From: Saccharopolyspora oryzae
GTDB taxonomy: Bacteria > Actinomycetota > Actinomycetes > Mycobacteriales > Pseudonocardiaceae
Length of the DNA: 64,000 nt
Assembly (NCBI RefSeq): GCF_027853915.1
Contig: NZ_JAQGLA010000037.1
Coordinates: forward strand, 1 to 64,000
Reading direction: 5' to 3'
Part shown: positions 27,658 through 37,202 of the stretch, piece by piece
Layout of the letters: each line of letters starts with the position of its first letter
Numbering within the stretch: position 1 is the stretch's first letter
Translations under genes and position numbers: made by a program
Notes under the pieces: generated by a model
The model's database searches: none
What the model saw: the letters and a program-made list of their open reading frames with translations, nothing else
What the model was told of the DNA's origin: nothing

Positions 27658-27840
27658 AGACTCAGCTTGCGTGGCGGTGCGGGTGGCGGAACCTCAGACG
27701 CCGCCTGGCTGTGGGATCCCGTTTTTATGTATGACCAATACACGGCAAACGGGCTGTCCTCGCCAGACGACGTCTGAGAACCCGCGGCGGTGCAAGCGTC
27801 GAGGGTGGGCTAAGCGGCTACGCCGCTTCAAGACAAAGAA
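27658..27840 (-). repeat. Structured interspersed repeat, copy 2
   Basis: Related to 1-180 and 56475-56670. On the - strand it starts (27840 side) with the hairpin AAGCGGC/GCCGCTT (27812-27828). It then has the long stem CTCAGACG..CGTCTGAG and the inner stem AAACGGG/CCCGTTT around TGTAT/ATACA. C-A mismatches seen on + become G-U on -, so - is the likely sense strand. Here it directly follows the stop codon of the - strand membrane-protein gene and faces the rho terminator. Confidence 0.8.
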
Positions 27841-27860
27841 GAGGCGCTTCGCAGCGTGCT

Positions 27861-28262
27861 TCACGCGTGCGAGCACTCGGCGTGGTCCTGGTAGGCGCGG
27901 ACCAGCGTGATGATCAGCAGCGCGGCCGACACCGGGCCCGCGACGAGCGCGGCCACGAGCGGCACCTCCAGCCCGTCGACGGCCAGCGCGCACGCCACCA
28001 GCAGCAGCGGGTAGGCGAACCGCAGGACGTTGCGCTGCCAGCGGGTGCTCCAGCGCACGTGGCCGGAGCTGAGAGCGGTCAGGGCGGCGGCGAAGCCGAA
28101 CAGCAGCGGCGCGGACAGGTCCAGGTCCTGGGTCATCGGTGAGTGCGGCTGCAGGGCCAGCTGCAGCAGCGCGGCCACCCAGGCGGCGCTGCCGAGGAAG
28201 AGCAGGGGGAGCAGCACCCACGACCGGACCGCGAGCCTCCCCAACACCGAACACAGCAGCAC
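27861..28262 (-). CDS. Small integral membrane protein, unknown function
   Basis: Protein of 133 aa with four predicted transmembrane helices (about 12-34, 48-66, 82-99, 102-122) and a short His-containing tail. Third codon positions are strongly G/C, as in real genes here. No family recognised. It is convergent with rho and divergent from rpmE; repeat copy 2 begins about 20 bases after its stop codon. An 18-bp perfect palindrome lies 35 bases before its start. I see no clear ribosome binding site. Confidence 0.6.
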   Translation of the reverse strand: MLLCSVLGRLAVRSWVLLPLLFLGSAAWVAALLQLALQPHSPMTQDLDLSAPLLFGFAAALTALSSGHVRWSTRWQRNVLRFAYPLLLVACALAVDGLEVPLVAALVAGPVSAALLIITLVRAYQDHAECSHA

Positions 28263-28296
28263 GCGTAGAAGGATGAACGGCGCGCCCAGCCGTCGG

Positions 28297-28314
28297 CACC
28301 CTTCGCGAAGGGTG
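28297..28314. promoter_or_regulatory. Perfect palindrome upstream of rpmE and the membrane protein
   Basis: CACCCTT-CGCG-AAGGGTG, fully self-complementary over 18 bases, in the 268-bp divergent spacer. It may be an operator; no cognate regulator is adjacent. Confidence 0.35.
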
Positions 28315-28530
28315 GCGCGCCGGGCGGTGCGTTTGGTGCGTTGGGCGGTTGCGGACCGGTCGACAAGAGCTCGGAATACCCGACGGGGGGTCTGCGTTGC
28401 AGGGGGCGGACCGCCCCTGCGGTGCAGGTCATGTGCTGCGGTCTGGCAGAATGCAAGGCTGATTCCGGCTCCGGTTCACCGCGCGGCAGCGGCCGCGTGG
28501 ACCCGGCGGCCAACGAGAGAGGACGAGCCG

Positions 28531-28743
28531 TTGAAGAGTGGCATTCACCCCGAGTACGTGGAGACGCAGGTCAACTGCGGCTGCGGCAACAGCTTCACCA
28601 CCCACAGCACCCGCAAGAGCGGCCAGATCACCGTTGAGGTCTGCTCCAACTGCCACCCGTTCTACACGGGCAAGCAGAAGATCCTGGACACCGGCGGTCG
28701 CGTGGCGCGCTTCGAGGCCCGCTACGGCAAGCGCAAGAAGTAG
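28531..28743 (+). CDS. rpmE: 50S ribosomal protein L31 (zinc-binding type)
   Basis: Protein of 70 aa, usual L31 length. It keeps the four zinc cysteines (CGC at 16-18 and CSNC at 37-40), so it is the C+ form, normally replaced by a C- paralogue under zinc starvation. TTG start, supported by GAGAGAGGA 7 bases upstream. A strong terminator follows, so it is probably a single-gene transcript despite lying in the rho-prfA cluster. Confidence 0.96.
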   Translation: MKSGIHPEYVETQVNCGCGNSFTTHSTRKSGQITVEVCSNCHPFYTGKQKILDTGGRVARFEARYGKRKK

Positions 28744-28750
28744 CTGTGAC

Positions 28751-28790
28751 GACGGCGCCCGCCCCGCGAACTCGTGGGGCGGGCGCCGTC
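28751..28790 (+). terminator. rpmE terminator
   Basis: Perfect 15-bp stem GACGGCGCCCGCCCC / GGGGCGGGCGCCGTC with a 10-base loop followed by TCTTGTT. Confidence 0.9.
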
Positions 28791-28839
28791 TCTTGTTCAG
28801 TGCCGTTGCCGTCCGCCAGCCAGTGAAGAAGGTCCGCCA

Positions 28840-29907
<1,068 letters not shown>

Positions 29908-29916
29908 GCTGGCGAC

Positions 29917-30807
29917 GTGACCCGACAGCCCTTGCGCCTGGCCATCCTCGAGGCGGAGCGAATGCTCGCCGCTTCGGGTGTGGCGAGTCCGCGCACCGAC
30001 GCCGAGCTGCTTGCCGCGCATCTGCTCGGCGTCGAGCGGACCAAGCTGATGATGGTGCCGCTGGTGGATCCGCCGGTGGTCCAGGCGCTGCACGACCTCG
30101 TGCGCCGTCGGGCGGCCCGCGTTCCGCTGCAGCACCTGACCGGCAACGCCTCGCTCGGCGCTGTGACCTTGTCCGTGGGGCCGGGCGTGTTCGTGCCCCG
30201 CCCGGAGACCGAGCTGCTGCTGGAGTGGGGCGCGAGCATCCTCGAAGGCATCGACAAGCCGGTCGTGGTGGACCTGTGCACGGGTTCCGGTGCGTTGGCG
30301 CTGGCGATGGCCAACGCCCGCCCGGACGCCGCCGTGCACGCGGTGGAGAAGGACCCGGCCGCGCTGTCCTGGGCCCGCCGCAACGCCGACCAGCAGGCGG
30401 AGGCCGGTGACACCCCGATCCAGCTCTACGCCGGGGACGTCACCGACCCGCTGCTGTTCATGGAGCTGGAGGGCCTGGTCGACCTGGTCCTGTGCAACCC
30501 GCCGTACGTCCCAGAGGGCACCCCGGTGCCGCCAGAGGTCCGCGACCACGACCCGCACGCCGCGGTGTTCGGCGGGCGCGACGGGCTGGACGTGGTGCGC
30601 CACGTGGTCAGCTGCGCGGCCCGCCTGCTCCGCCCGGGCGGCGGGGTGGCGATCGAGCACGACGACACCCACGGCGGCTCCGTGCCCGCCCTGCTGCGCG
30701 CCCGCCGCGTCCTCACCGACGTCCAGGAGCACGCCGACCTCGCCGGTCGTCCTCGCTTCGCCACCGCCCGCCGCACCCTCCCGGAGAACAGCACCCTCCC
30801 GGAGTGA
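29917..30807 (+). CDS. prmC: Release factor glutamine N5-methyltransferase
   Basis: Protein of 296 aa. SAM-dependent methylase of the RF1/RF2 GGQ glutamine. N-terminal helical RF-binding domain, SAM motif LCTGSGALALAMA and catalytic NPPYVPEG. GTG start without a ribosome binding site; the TAAGCT at 29905-29910 includes the prfA stop codon and ends 6 bases before the GTG, so an internal promoter giving a leaderless mRNA is plausible in addition to read-through from prfA. Confidence 0.95.
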   Translation: MTRQPLRLAILEAERMLAASGVASPRTDAELLAAHLLGVERTKLMMVPLVDPPVVQALHDLVRRRAARVPLQHLTGNASLGAVTLSVGPGVFVPRPETELLLEWGASILEGIDKPVVVDLCTGSGALALAMANARPDAAVHAVEKDPAALSWARRNADQQAEAGDTPIQLYAGDVTDPLLFMELEGLVDLVLCNPPYVPEGTPVPPEVRDHDPHAAVFGGRDGLDVVRHVVSCAARLLRPGGGVAIEHDDTHGGSVPALLRARRVLTDVQEHADLAGRPRFATARRTLPENSTLPE

Positions 30808-30814
30808 TGCTCGG

Positions 30815-31684
30815 CTAGCGGTGGGTGTTGACGAACTCGCGGAGCAGGGCGTTGAACTCGGTCGGCCGCTCGCGGTTCGGCCAGTGGCCCGCTTCCGGCA
30901 GCACCCGCAGCATCGAACCGGGGATCGCGCCCGCCGCGTCGCGGGCGGCCTGGACCGGCACGATGGCGTCGCGCTCGCCGTGGATCACCATCACCGGGCA
31001 CTGCAGCTGCCCGAGGTGGGGCAGGTGGTTGATGTTCATCGACTTGCGGCCGACCGCGTCGTGGTGCCAGTCGGCGAACACCGAACCGCGCGCGGCGGCC
31101 TCGGCGCTGACCTCGTCGACAATGGACTCCAGGTCGGACACCGGTTGGCCACCGGTGAAGAACAGCTTGGTCAGCGCGTAGCGGACCAGGGACCGGTTGA
31201 GCCGCAACAACTTCGCGGCGAACGGCCCGGCGAACTTGGACCGCAGCGCGAGGTGGGCGAGCAGGTGCCGGTGCATCCGGTGCTGCATCCCGGTGCTGTC
31301 CACAAGCACCAGTCCGCGCACCCGCTGCGGGTGGCGCAGCGCGAACCCGGCCGCGATGCTGCCGCCCATCGACAGGCCCACCAGCGTCGCCTGCGGCACC
31401 TGCCAGGCGTCCAGCAGCCAGCGCAGCACCTCCTCGAAGGTGCGCTGGTTGGCGCTCCCGCGCCACGGCATGCTGCCGCCCTGACCAGGCAGATCGGGTA
31501 CGAAGACCCGGTGGTCGGCCGCGAGCACCCCGATGGCGTGGCGCCAGCTGATCAGCGCGTTGTCCGGCCCGCCGCCGTGCAGCAGGACGATCGCCGGTCC
31601 GCTGGTCCCGGCCCGGAAGAACCGGATCCGGCCGGCCGGGAACTCGATGTGGTCGACCTCGACACCCTGGGGTGGGGCGGTCAT
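30815..31684 (-). CDS. Alpha/beta hydrolase
   Basis: Protein of 289 aa with the alpha/beta-hydrolase fold: oxyanion-hole HGGGP, nucleophile elbow GLSMGG, acid in HGERDAIVP and a C-terminal catalytic His in EAGHWPNRE. Similar to C-C bond hydrolases and esterases of catabolic pathways; substrate not assignable. AGGAGA lies before ATG 31684. Convergent with prmC and divergent from tsaC. Confidence 0.88.
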   Translation of the reverse strand: MTAPPQGVEVDHIEFPAGRIRFFRAGTSGPAIVLLHGGGPDNALISWRHAIGVLAADHRVFVPDLPGQGGSMPWRGSANQRTFEEVLRWLLDAWQVPQATLVGLSMGGSIAAGFALRHPQRVRGLVLVDSTGMQHRMHRHLLAHLALRSKFAGPFAAKLLRLNRSLVRYALTKLFFTGGQPVSDLESIVDEVSAEAAARGSVFADWHHDAVGRKSMNINHLPHLGQLQCPVMVIHGERDAIVPVQAARDAAGAIPGSMLRVLPEAGHWPNRERPTEFNALLREFVNTHR

Positions 31685-31895
31685 CTTCTGCTCTCCTCGC
31701 GTTCGATCTTCACGGTGCCCGCTCAGGAAGACGCGCGAACGCCGCGGGCGTTGCCGTGTTCGCGAGCACACTGAACGGATCTCGGTCCGGGGTCGCGGCG
31801 TTACTCGCTGCGCATCGTCCCGGACGGTGATCTCCTGCACCACTCGAACGGGCAGCGCTTGCAAGCGGCACGACCGGGCGTGCCAGGATCGGGGT

Positions 31896-32546
31896 GTGAG
31901 CACCGTCTATGACTGCACTACTCCGGACAGCCGCGAGCAGGGTCTGGCCGCCGCGGCCAACATCGTTCGCGCCGGTGGGCTCGTCGTGCTGCCCACCGAC
32001 ACGGTTTACGGCATCGGCGCGGACGCCTTCGACGCCAACGCGGTCCGCGCGCTGCTGGCCGCGAAGGGCCGCGGCCCGGACATGCCGGTCCCGGTGCTGG
32101 TCGGCTCCTGGTCCACTGTGGACGGACTGGTGATGTCGGTCCCGCAGCAGGCGCGGGCGCTGATCGAGGCGTTCTGGCCGGGCGGGCTGTCGCTGGTGCT
32201 GCCGCAGGCACCGTCGCTGAACTGGGACCTCGGCGAGACCCGCGGCACGGTGAACCTGCGGATGCCGCTGCACCCGGTGGCCCTGGACCTGCTGCGCGAG
32301 GTCGGCCCGATGGCGGTGTCCAGCGCGAACCGCACCGGTCGGCCGCCGGCCTCCAACGCCACCGAGGCGCGCGAGCAGCTCGGCGACTCCGTGCAGGTCT
32401 ACCTCGACGGCGGGCCGTCGGGGGAACCGGTGCCCTCCACCATCGTCGACCTCACCCAGGGCGCGCCGCGCGTGCTGCGCGAGGGCGCGGTGAGCCTGGC
32501 GGACCTGTCCGACGTGCTCGGGACGGACCTGACCGCGGAGAGCTGA
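31896..32546 (+). CDS. tsaC: L-threonylcarbamoyladenylate synthase
   Basis: Protein of 216 aa of the YrdC/Sua5 family. It makes threonylcarbamoyl-AMP from threonine, bicarbonate and ATP for the t6A37 modification of ANN-decoding tRNAs. Features: PTDTVYGIGADA, a basic groove around AAKGRGPDMP, and SSANRTGRPP. The length matches the single-domain form without the Sua5 C-terminal domain. GTG start; no ribosome binding site, a CAGGAT lies 4 bases upstream. The gene follows prfA/prmC, a common arrangement. Confidence 0.94.
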   Translation: MSTVYDCTTPDSREQGLAAAANIVRAGGLVVLPTDTVYGIGADAFDANAVRALLAAKGRGPDMPVPVLVGSWSTVDGLVMSVPQQARALIEAFWPGGLSLVLPQAPSLNWDLGETRGTVNLRMPLHPVALDLLREVGPMAVSSANRTGRPPASNATEAREQLGDSVQVYLDGGPSGEPVPSTIVDLTQGAPRVLREGAVSLADLSDVLGTDLTAES

Positions 32547-32702
32547 CGCTCGGCGAGGACCGGTGGTCGAGGCCTCGGCGAAGGCCGATAGCGTAATACT
32601 CCGGATCCGCAACGTGGAATGCGACGAGGAGCGCTGGGCTTGAAGAATCCGTTCTGGGGGCTGGACGTCGACCACCCGCGACCGGGTGCGTGAGCCACCG
32701 GC

Positions 32703-33869
32703 ATGGACAGCGAATCCTGGGCTCCAGCCGGGCTTCCCGCCCGTGAGTACCTGCTGGTCCTGCTCACCGCGGCGGCGACCACGTTCCTGCTGACCGGATT
32801 GGTGCGCCTGCTGGCGTTCCGGGTCGGCGCCGTGGCCTACCCGCGGCAGCGCGACGTGCACGTCGAACCGATGCCGCGGATGGGCGGCGTCGCGATGTAC
32901 GGCGGGGTGCTGGCGGCGATCTTCCTGGCCTCGAACCTGCCCGCGCTCTCCCGCGGCTTCACCTACTCCAACGACGCCTGGGCCGCGGTCGCGGCCGGTG
33001 GGCTGATCGTGCTGGTCGGCGCGCTGGACGACCGCTTCGAGCTGGACTCGCTGACCAAGCTGGCCGGGCAGGTCACCTCCGCCGGGATCCTGGTCATCGC
33101 CGGGGTGCAGTGGTTCGTGCTGTGGGTGCCCTGGGGCGGTTCCGAGGACTCGGTCGGCCAGCTGATGGTGCTCAGCAGCAACCAGGGCCAGCTGCTGACC
33201 GTGCTGCTCACCGTCGCGATGATCAACGCGATGAACTTCGTCGACGGGCTCGACGGGCTGGCCTCCGGGATCGGCCTGATCTCGGCGACCGCGACGTTCG
33301 TGTTCTGCCTGGGCGTGCTGGACCGGCAGAACGGCGACGTCAACGCCTACCCGCCGGCGCTGATCGCGGCCGCCATCGCAGGCGCCTGCCTGGGCTTCCT
33401 GCCGTACAACTTCCAGCCCGCGAAGCTGTTCATGGGCGACTCCGGCTCCATGCTGATCGGGTTGATGCTGGCCACCGCCAGCACCTCGGCGTCCGGGCGG
33501 ATGCTCACCAACGACGTCGACCCGAGCGACACCATCGCGCTGCTGTCCCCGCTGCTGGTGGTCGCGGCGGTGCTGTTCGTCCCGCTGCTGGACCTGATCA
33601 TGGCGGTGGTGCGGCGCACGAAGGCGGGCAAGAGCCCGTTCCACGCCGACAAGATGCACCTGCACCACCGGCTGCTGGAAATCGGGCATTCGCAGCGCCG
33701 CGCGGTGCTGCTCATCTACCTGTGGGCGGCGGTCATCTCGTTCGGCGCGGTGTCGTTGACGCTGTTCAACGCCGTGGTTGTGGCGTGGGTCGTAGGCCTC
33801 GGGGTGCTGCTGGCGGCTATCATCTCGGTGATTCCGCGTATGCGAGCCCGAGCTGAACGAGAGTCCTGA
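32703..33869 (+). CDS. wecA: WecA/TagO-like undecaprenyl-phosphate sugar-1-phosphate transferase
   Basis: Protein of 388 aa with about 11 transmembrane helices of the MraY/WecA superfamily. Polar motifs: PRMGGVAMY, the catalytic VGALDDRF loop, NAMNFVDGLDGLASG and the cytoplasmic HLHHRLLEIGHS loop. In actinobacteria this position holds the GlcNAc-1-phosphate transferase that starts arabinogalactan-linker or wall-polymer synthesis; that specificity is inferred. Its TGA overlaps the atpI ATG by one base. Confidence 0.92.
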   Translation: MDSESWAPAGLPAREYLLVLLTAAATTFLLTGLVRLLAFRVGAVAYPRQRDVHVEPMPRMGGVAMYGGVLAAIFLASNLPALSRGFTYSNDAWAAVAAGGLIVLVGALDDRFELDSLTKLAGQVTSAGILVIAGVQWFVLWVPWGGSEDSVGQLMVLSSNQGQLLTVLLTVAMINAMNFVDGLDGLASGIGLISATATFVFCLGVLDRQNGDVNAYPPALIAAAIAGACLGFLPYNFQPAKLFMGDSGSMLIGLMLATASTSASGRMLTNDVDPSDTIALLSPLLVVAAVLFVPLLDLIMAVVRRTKAGKSPFHADKMHLHHRLLEIGHSQRRAVLLIYLWAAVISFGAVSLTLFNAVVVAWVVGLGVLLAAIISVIPRMRARAERES

Positions 33870-34315
33870 TGAGCGAAACCACCGATGAGCCGACCGTGAA
33901 CCCGCACGCCGAGACGGTGCGCAGGCTCGCATCGGCCATGCTGCGCACCGCGGTGTGGCCGGGCGTCGCGACGGTGGTGGTCGCGGCGGTCGTGGCGACC
34001 GCTCTGGTCGGTACCCCCGGGCTGCTCGGAGCGCTGGTCGGCGGTGTCGTGGCGTTCGGCTCGTCGCTGCTGACGATCTGGTTGATGCGCTTCACCGGCG
34101 GCATGAACCCGCACTTCGTGATGGTCGCCGCGCTCGGCGGCTACGTCGGGAAGATGCTGGTGCTGCTGGTGGTGATGACGTTGCTCGGCGGTGTCGAAGC
34201 GCTGCACCGGGAGTCGCTGGCGTTCACCATGCTGGCCACCGTGATGGTGTGGGCGGGGGCCGAGGTGGTCGCGTTCAAGCGCACCAAGATTCCCACGATC
34301 GTGCCAGGGTCCTGA
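33869..34315 (+). CDS. atpI: ATP synthase accessory protein I (AtpI-like)
   Basis: Protein of 148 aa with four transmembrane helices, directly before atpB, as in other actinobacteria. AtpI-like proteins help assemble the c-ring; sequence conservation is low and position is the main evidence. ATG overlaps the wecA stop codon (TGATG), so it can be translated from the wecA mRNA. A 240-bp gap follows that must contain the main atp promoter (candidate -10s TATCGT at 34373 and TACGTT near 34485). Confidence 0.75.
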   Translation: MSETTDEPTVNPHAETVRRLASAMLRTAVWPGVATVVVAAVVATALVGTPGLLGALVGGVVAFGSSLLTIWLMRFTGGMNPHFVMVAALGGYVGKMLVLLVVMTLLGGVEALHRESLAFTMLATVMVWAGAEVVAFKRTKIPTIVPGS

Positions 34316-34557
34316 CGGTCCCGCGGGCTGGGCATTTTCGGACCACATGTCGGTTGCCTACCTACCCGCTGGTATCGTCTCGCACCAGATTCCTTCCCCG
34401 CGCAGCGCCGGGCCTCGACTCTTCGGAGTTCACGCGGTCGCAGGCGGCGGGGAGGGCCCCTCCTCGTGCCCGATCGCGTATCAGGTACGTTAAGTGCAAA
34501 ACGTGACGATTCCCCCGGTGGAGTGAAGTTCCGCTGGGAGAACCGGAAGGAGCCCAG

Positions 34558-35337
34558 TTGGGCGCGCTGATGCTGGCTGAGGGCGGAACTTTCACACCGC
34601 CGGGTGCCGATAGCTTTGTCCTTCCGCCGATCTTCGGCGGAGTCACCAAGCCGATGCTCCTCGTCGTGCTCTCGGCGATCATCGTGGGCGCCTACTTCGT
34701 GATCGCCACCCGGAAGCTGAAGCTGGTTCCGGGCAAGGGGCAGTTCGTCGCGGAGTTCATCTACGAGTTCAGCCGCAACAAGATCGCGCGGGAACACATC
34801 GGGGCCAAGGACTTCCGCCCGTTCGTGCCGCTGATCTTCACGCTGTTCACCTTCGTCCTGGTGAACAACATCTTCGGCATCATCCCGATCATCCAGTTCC
34901 CCACCATGTCCCGCATCGGTTTCCCGATCGCGCTGGCGCTCATGGTGTACCTGGTGATGCACGGTGTCGGCTTCGCCCGGCACGGGTTCCTGGGCTACTT
35001 CAAGCACATCATGTTCCCGCCCGGGGTGCCGAAGCCGATCTACGTGCTGCTGTCGCCGATCGAGCTCTTCCAGAAGTTCATCGCGCAGCCCGCTGCTCTG
35101 GCGATCCGAGTGTTCGCCGCGATGTTCGCCGGCCACCTGATCCTGCTGGTGTTCACCCTCGGAGGTGAGTACCTGCTGACCGAGGCCAGCGCCATGTTCA
35201 AGCCGATCTCGATCGTCGGTTTCGCCTTCGCGATCGCGCTGACCTTCGTCGAGGCCCTGATCCAGGTGCTGCAGGCGTACATCTTCGCGTTGCTGACCGC
35301 GAGCTTCATCGGCGCAGCGCTGTCCGAAGGCCACTGA
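34558..35337 (+). CDS. atpB: ATP synthase Fo subunit a
   Basis: Protein of 259 aa with six hydrophobic segments. It forms the proton half-channels. The essential arginine is in the segment ALAIRVFAAMFAGH. TTG start with AAGGAG 5 bases upstream; ATG 34570 is an in-frame alternative. The last 18 bases including the stop codon are tandemly duplicated just downstream (35342-35359). Confidence 0.95.
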   Translation: MGALMLAEGGTFTPPGADSFVLPPIFGGVTKPMLLVVLSAIIVGAYFVIATRKLKLVPGKGQFVAEFIYEFSRNKIAREHIGAKDFRPFVPLIFTLFTFVLVNNIFGIIPIIQFPTMSRIGFPIALALMVYLVMHGVGFARHGFLGYFKHIMFPPGVPKPIYVLLSPIELFQKFIAQPAALAIRVFAAMFAGHLILLVFTLGGEYLLTEASAMFKPISIVGFAFAIALTFVEALIQVLQAYIFALLTASFIGAALSEGH

Positions 35338-35359
35338 CGAGTGTCCGAAGGCCACTGAC
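35321..35359. repeat. 18-bp tandem duplication of the atpB 3' end
   Basis: TGTCCGAAGGCCACTGAC occurs at 35321-35338 and again at 35342-35359, a period of 21 bases. The first copy carries the atpB stop codon; the second lies in the atpB-atpE spacer. Confidence 0.95.
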
Positions 35360-35431
35360 CAAAAGACTTCGTTCCGATAAAAGGACCTGTCGATCCGCGC
35401 CGAGAAGCGGACCGAGTGAAAGGTAGTGACA

Positions 35432-35689
35432 GTGAGCAACATCGTTCTCGCGCAGGCAGCTGAGGCCGCGGGCTCCATCAACCCCGGTCTGGCCGCCATC
35501 GGCTACGGCCTGGGCGCTATCGGCCCGGGTGTCGGCGTCGGCCTGATCTGGGCCGCGGTCATCAACGGCACCGCCCGCCAGCCGGAGGCCCAGGGCCAGC
35601 TGCAGGGCATCGCCTGGATCTCCTTCGTTCTGGTCGAGGTGCTGGCGCTGATCGGTCTGGTCGTTTACTTCATCGCTTCCGCTGCCTGA
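35432..35689 (+). CDS. atpE: ATP synthase Fo subunit c
   Basis: Protein of 85 aa, two transmembrane helices joined by the polar loop ARQPEAQGQ. The proton-carrying Glu lies in helix 2 ([12 protein letters not shown]). Glycine-rich helix 1 ([14 protein letters not shown]) packs the ring. AAAGG at 35419-35423 fits GTG 35432; the in-frame GTG 35426 is too close. Confidence 0.96.
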   Translation: MSNIVLAQAAEAAGSINPGLAAIGYGLGAIGPGVGVGLIWAAVINGTARQPEAQGQLQGIAWISFVLVEVLALIGLVVYFIASAA

Positions 35690-35718
35690 GTTAACGGCTC
35701 AACGCGTTGGGAGACGTT

Positions 35719-36279
35719 GTGGTGAAGACGCAGATGCTGCTGGCCGCGGAAGGCGAGCACAACCCGATCATCCCCGAGCCGGCGGAGATCGTGGTCGGTC
35801 TGATCGCGTTCTTGCTGCTGCTGTTCGTGCTCTGGAAGTTCGCGGTTCCGCGCTTCGAGAAGGTCTACGCGGAGCGCAGCGAACGGATCGAGGGCGGTAT
35901 CGCCAAGGCCGAGGCCGCGCAGGCCGAGGCCCAGCGGACGCTGGAGCAGTACAAGGCTCAGCTGGCTGAGGCTCGCGCAGAAGCGGCCCGGATCCGCGAC
36001 GACGCCCGTGCTGAAGGCCAGCAGATCCTGGAAGAGATGCGCGCCCAGGCTCAGGCCGAGTCCGAGCGGATCGTCAACCAGGGCCAGACCGCGCTGGCGC
36101 ACCAGCGGGCGCAGATCGTCGCCGAGCTGCGGTCGGACCTCGGCCGCCAGGCGGTCGAGCTGGCCGGCCGGGTCGTCGGCGAGTCCCTGGAGGACGAGGC
36201 CCGTCGGCGGGGCACCGTCGACCGGTTCCTGGACGAGCTGGAGGCCACCTCGGCCCCGGCTGAATCTTCCAAGGCCTAA
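35719..36279 (+). CDS. atpF: ATP synthase Fo subunit b
   Basis: Protein of 186 aa. A short periplasmic N terminus, one transmembrane helix (about 25-45) and a long charged coiled coil form the peripheral stalk. GGGAG at 35709-35713 supports GTG 35719 (or 35722). It precedes atpH by 21 bases. Confidence 0.94.
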   Translation: MVKTQMLLAAEGEHNPIIPEPAEIVVGLIAFLLLLFVLWKFAVPRFEKVYAERSERIEGGIAKAEAAQAEAQRTLEQYKAQLAEARAEAARIRDDARAEGQQILEEMRAQAQAESERIVNQGQTALAHQRAQIVAELRSDLGRQAVELAGRVVGESLEDEARRRGTVDRFLDELEATSAPAESSKA

Positions 36280-36300
36280 CCGAGTGAAAGGCGCTGAGAG

Positions 36301-37131
36301 TTGAGCACCCTCGTGAACGCCGCGAGCCGCGAGGCACTGGCAGCCACCGAGCTGCAGCTGCTGCAGGCCACTGACGGGGCCTCGGCCGCGGAGATCACCG
36401 GGCTCGCCGACGAGCTGTTCGGCGTGGCCGCTCTGCTGGGCGGGGAGTCCACGCTGCGGCGGGCGCTCGCCGACGCCTCCATCGACCCGCGGTCCAGGGA
36501 AGACCTGGCCCGCGGGCTGCTGGCGGACAAGCTCGGCGCGCGGTCGCTGCCGGTTGTCGTCGAAGCCGTCCGGTCCCGCTGGTCCGGGGCGAACGACCTG
36601 GTCGACGGTCTGGAGCGGTTGGCCCGCACCGCACTGCTGGTGCAGGCCGAGCGCGCCGGTCGCCTCGACGCCGTCGAGGACGAGCTGTTCCGGCTGGGCC
36701 GCATCGTCGGCTCGCAGGTCGACCTGGAGCGGTTGCTGTCGGCCCCGACCGGGGACCCCGCGGGCAAGGACGCGGTCGTCGACCAGCTCGTCGCGGGCAA
36801 GGTCGAACCGGTCACCTTGAACCTGGTCCGCCAGCTGGTGGCCCGGCCGCGCGGCCGTCGGGTCAGCGAGGGTCTGGAAGAGCTGGCCGAGCTGTCGGCG
36901 AAGCGCCGCGAACGCTCGGTGGCCCACGTCCGCTCTGCGATCCCGCTCAGCGAGGAGCAGCAGCAGCGGCTGGCGCGCACCCTGCAGCGGATCTACGCAC
37001 GCCCGATCGCCCTGCACCTCGAGGTTGATCCCGGGGTCGAGGGCGGGCTGCTGATCCAGGTCGGCGACGAGGTCATCGACGGCAGCATCACGGGACGCCT
37101 GCAGTCCCTTCGACGCGACCTCGCCAACTAG
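36301..37131 (+). CDS. atpH: ATP synthase F1 subunit delta
   Basis: Protein of 276 aa, longer than the approximately 180 aa of proteobacteria but the usual size in Streptomyces and relatives. It is not fused to a second b domain as in mycobacteria. The C-terminal OSCP signature is [16 protein letters not shown]...[21 protein letters not shown] start with AAAGG about 10 bases upstream. It links the b stalk to F1. Confidence 0.94.
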   Translation: MSTLVNAASREALAATELQLLQATDGASAAEITGLADELFGVAALLGGESTLRRALADASIDPRSREDLARGLLADKLGARSLPVVVEAVRSRWSGANDLVDGLERLARTALLVQAERAGRLDAVEDELFRLGRIVGSQVDLERLLSAPTGDPAGKDAVVDQLVAGKVEPVTLNLVRQLVARPRGRRVSEGLEELAELSAKRRERSVAHVRSAIPLSEEQQQRLARTLQRIYARPIALHLEVDPGVEGGLLIQVGDEVIDGSITGRLQSLRRDLAN

Positions 37132-37202
37132 CTGAGGCTCGTGGCGACCACGCGTCGAACACCCACTCCCTTCCAAGAACGAACCGAGGGCAGGAACGAG
37201 AC

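Noticed and set aside
27671-27910. Short frames inside the structured repeats that give similar peptides in copies 2 and 3
   Set aside because: The frame is broken in copy 1 by a one-base loop difference, while the stems covary; conservation is at structure, not protein, level.
32547-32702. Possible small gene between tsaC and wecA
   Set aside because: No frame with start signal and codon bias over a useful length; only a TAATACT-like promoter motif is visible.
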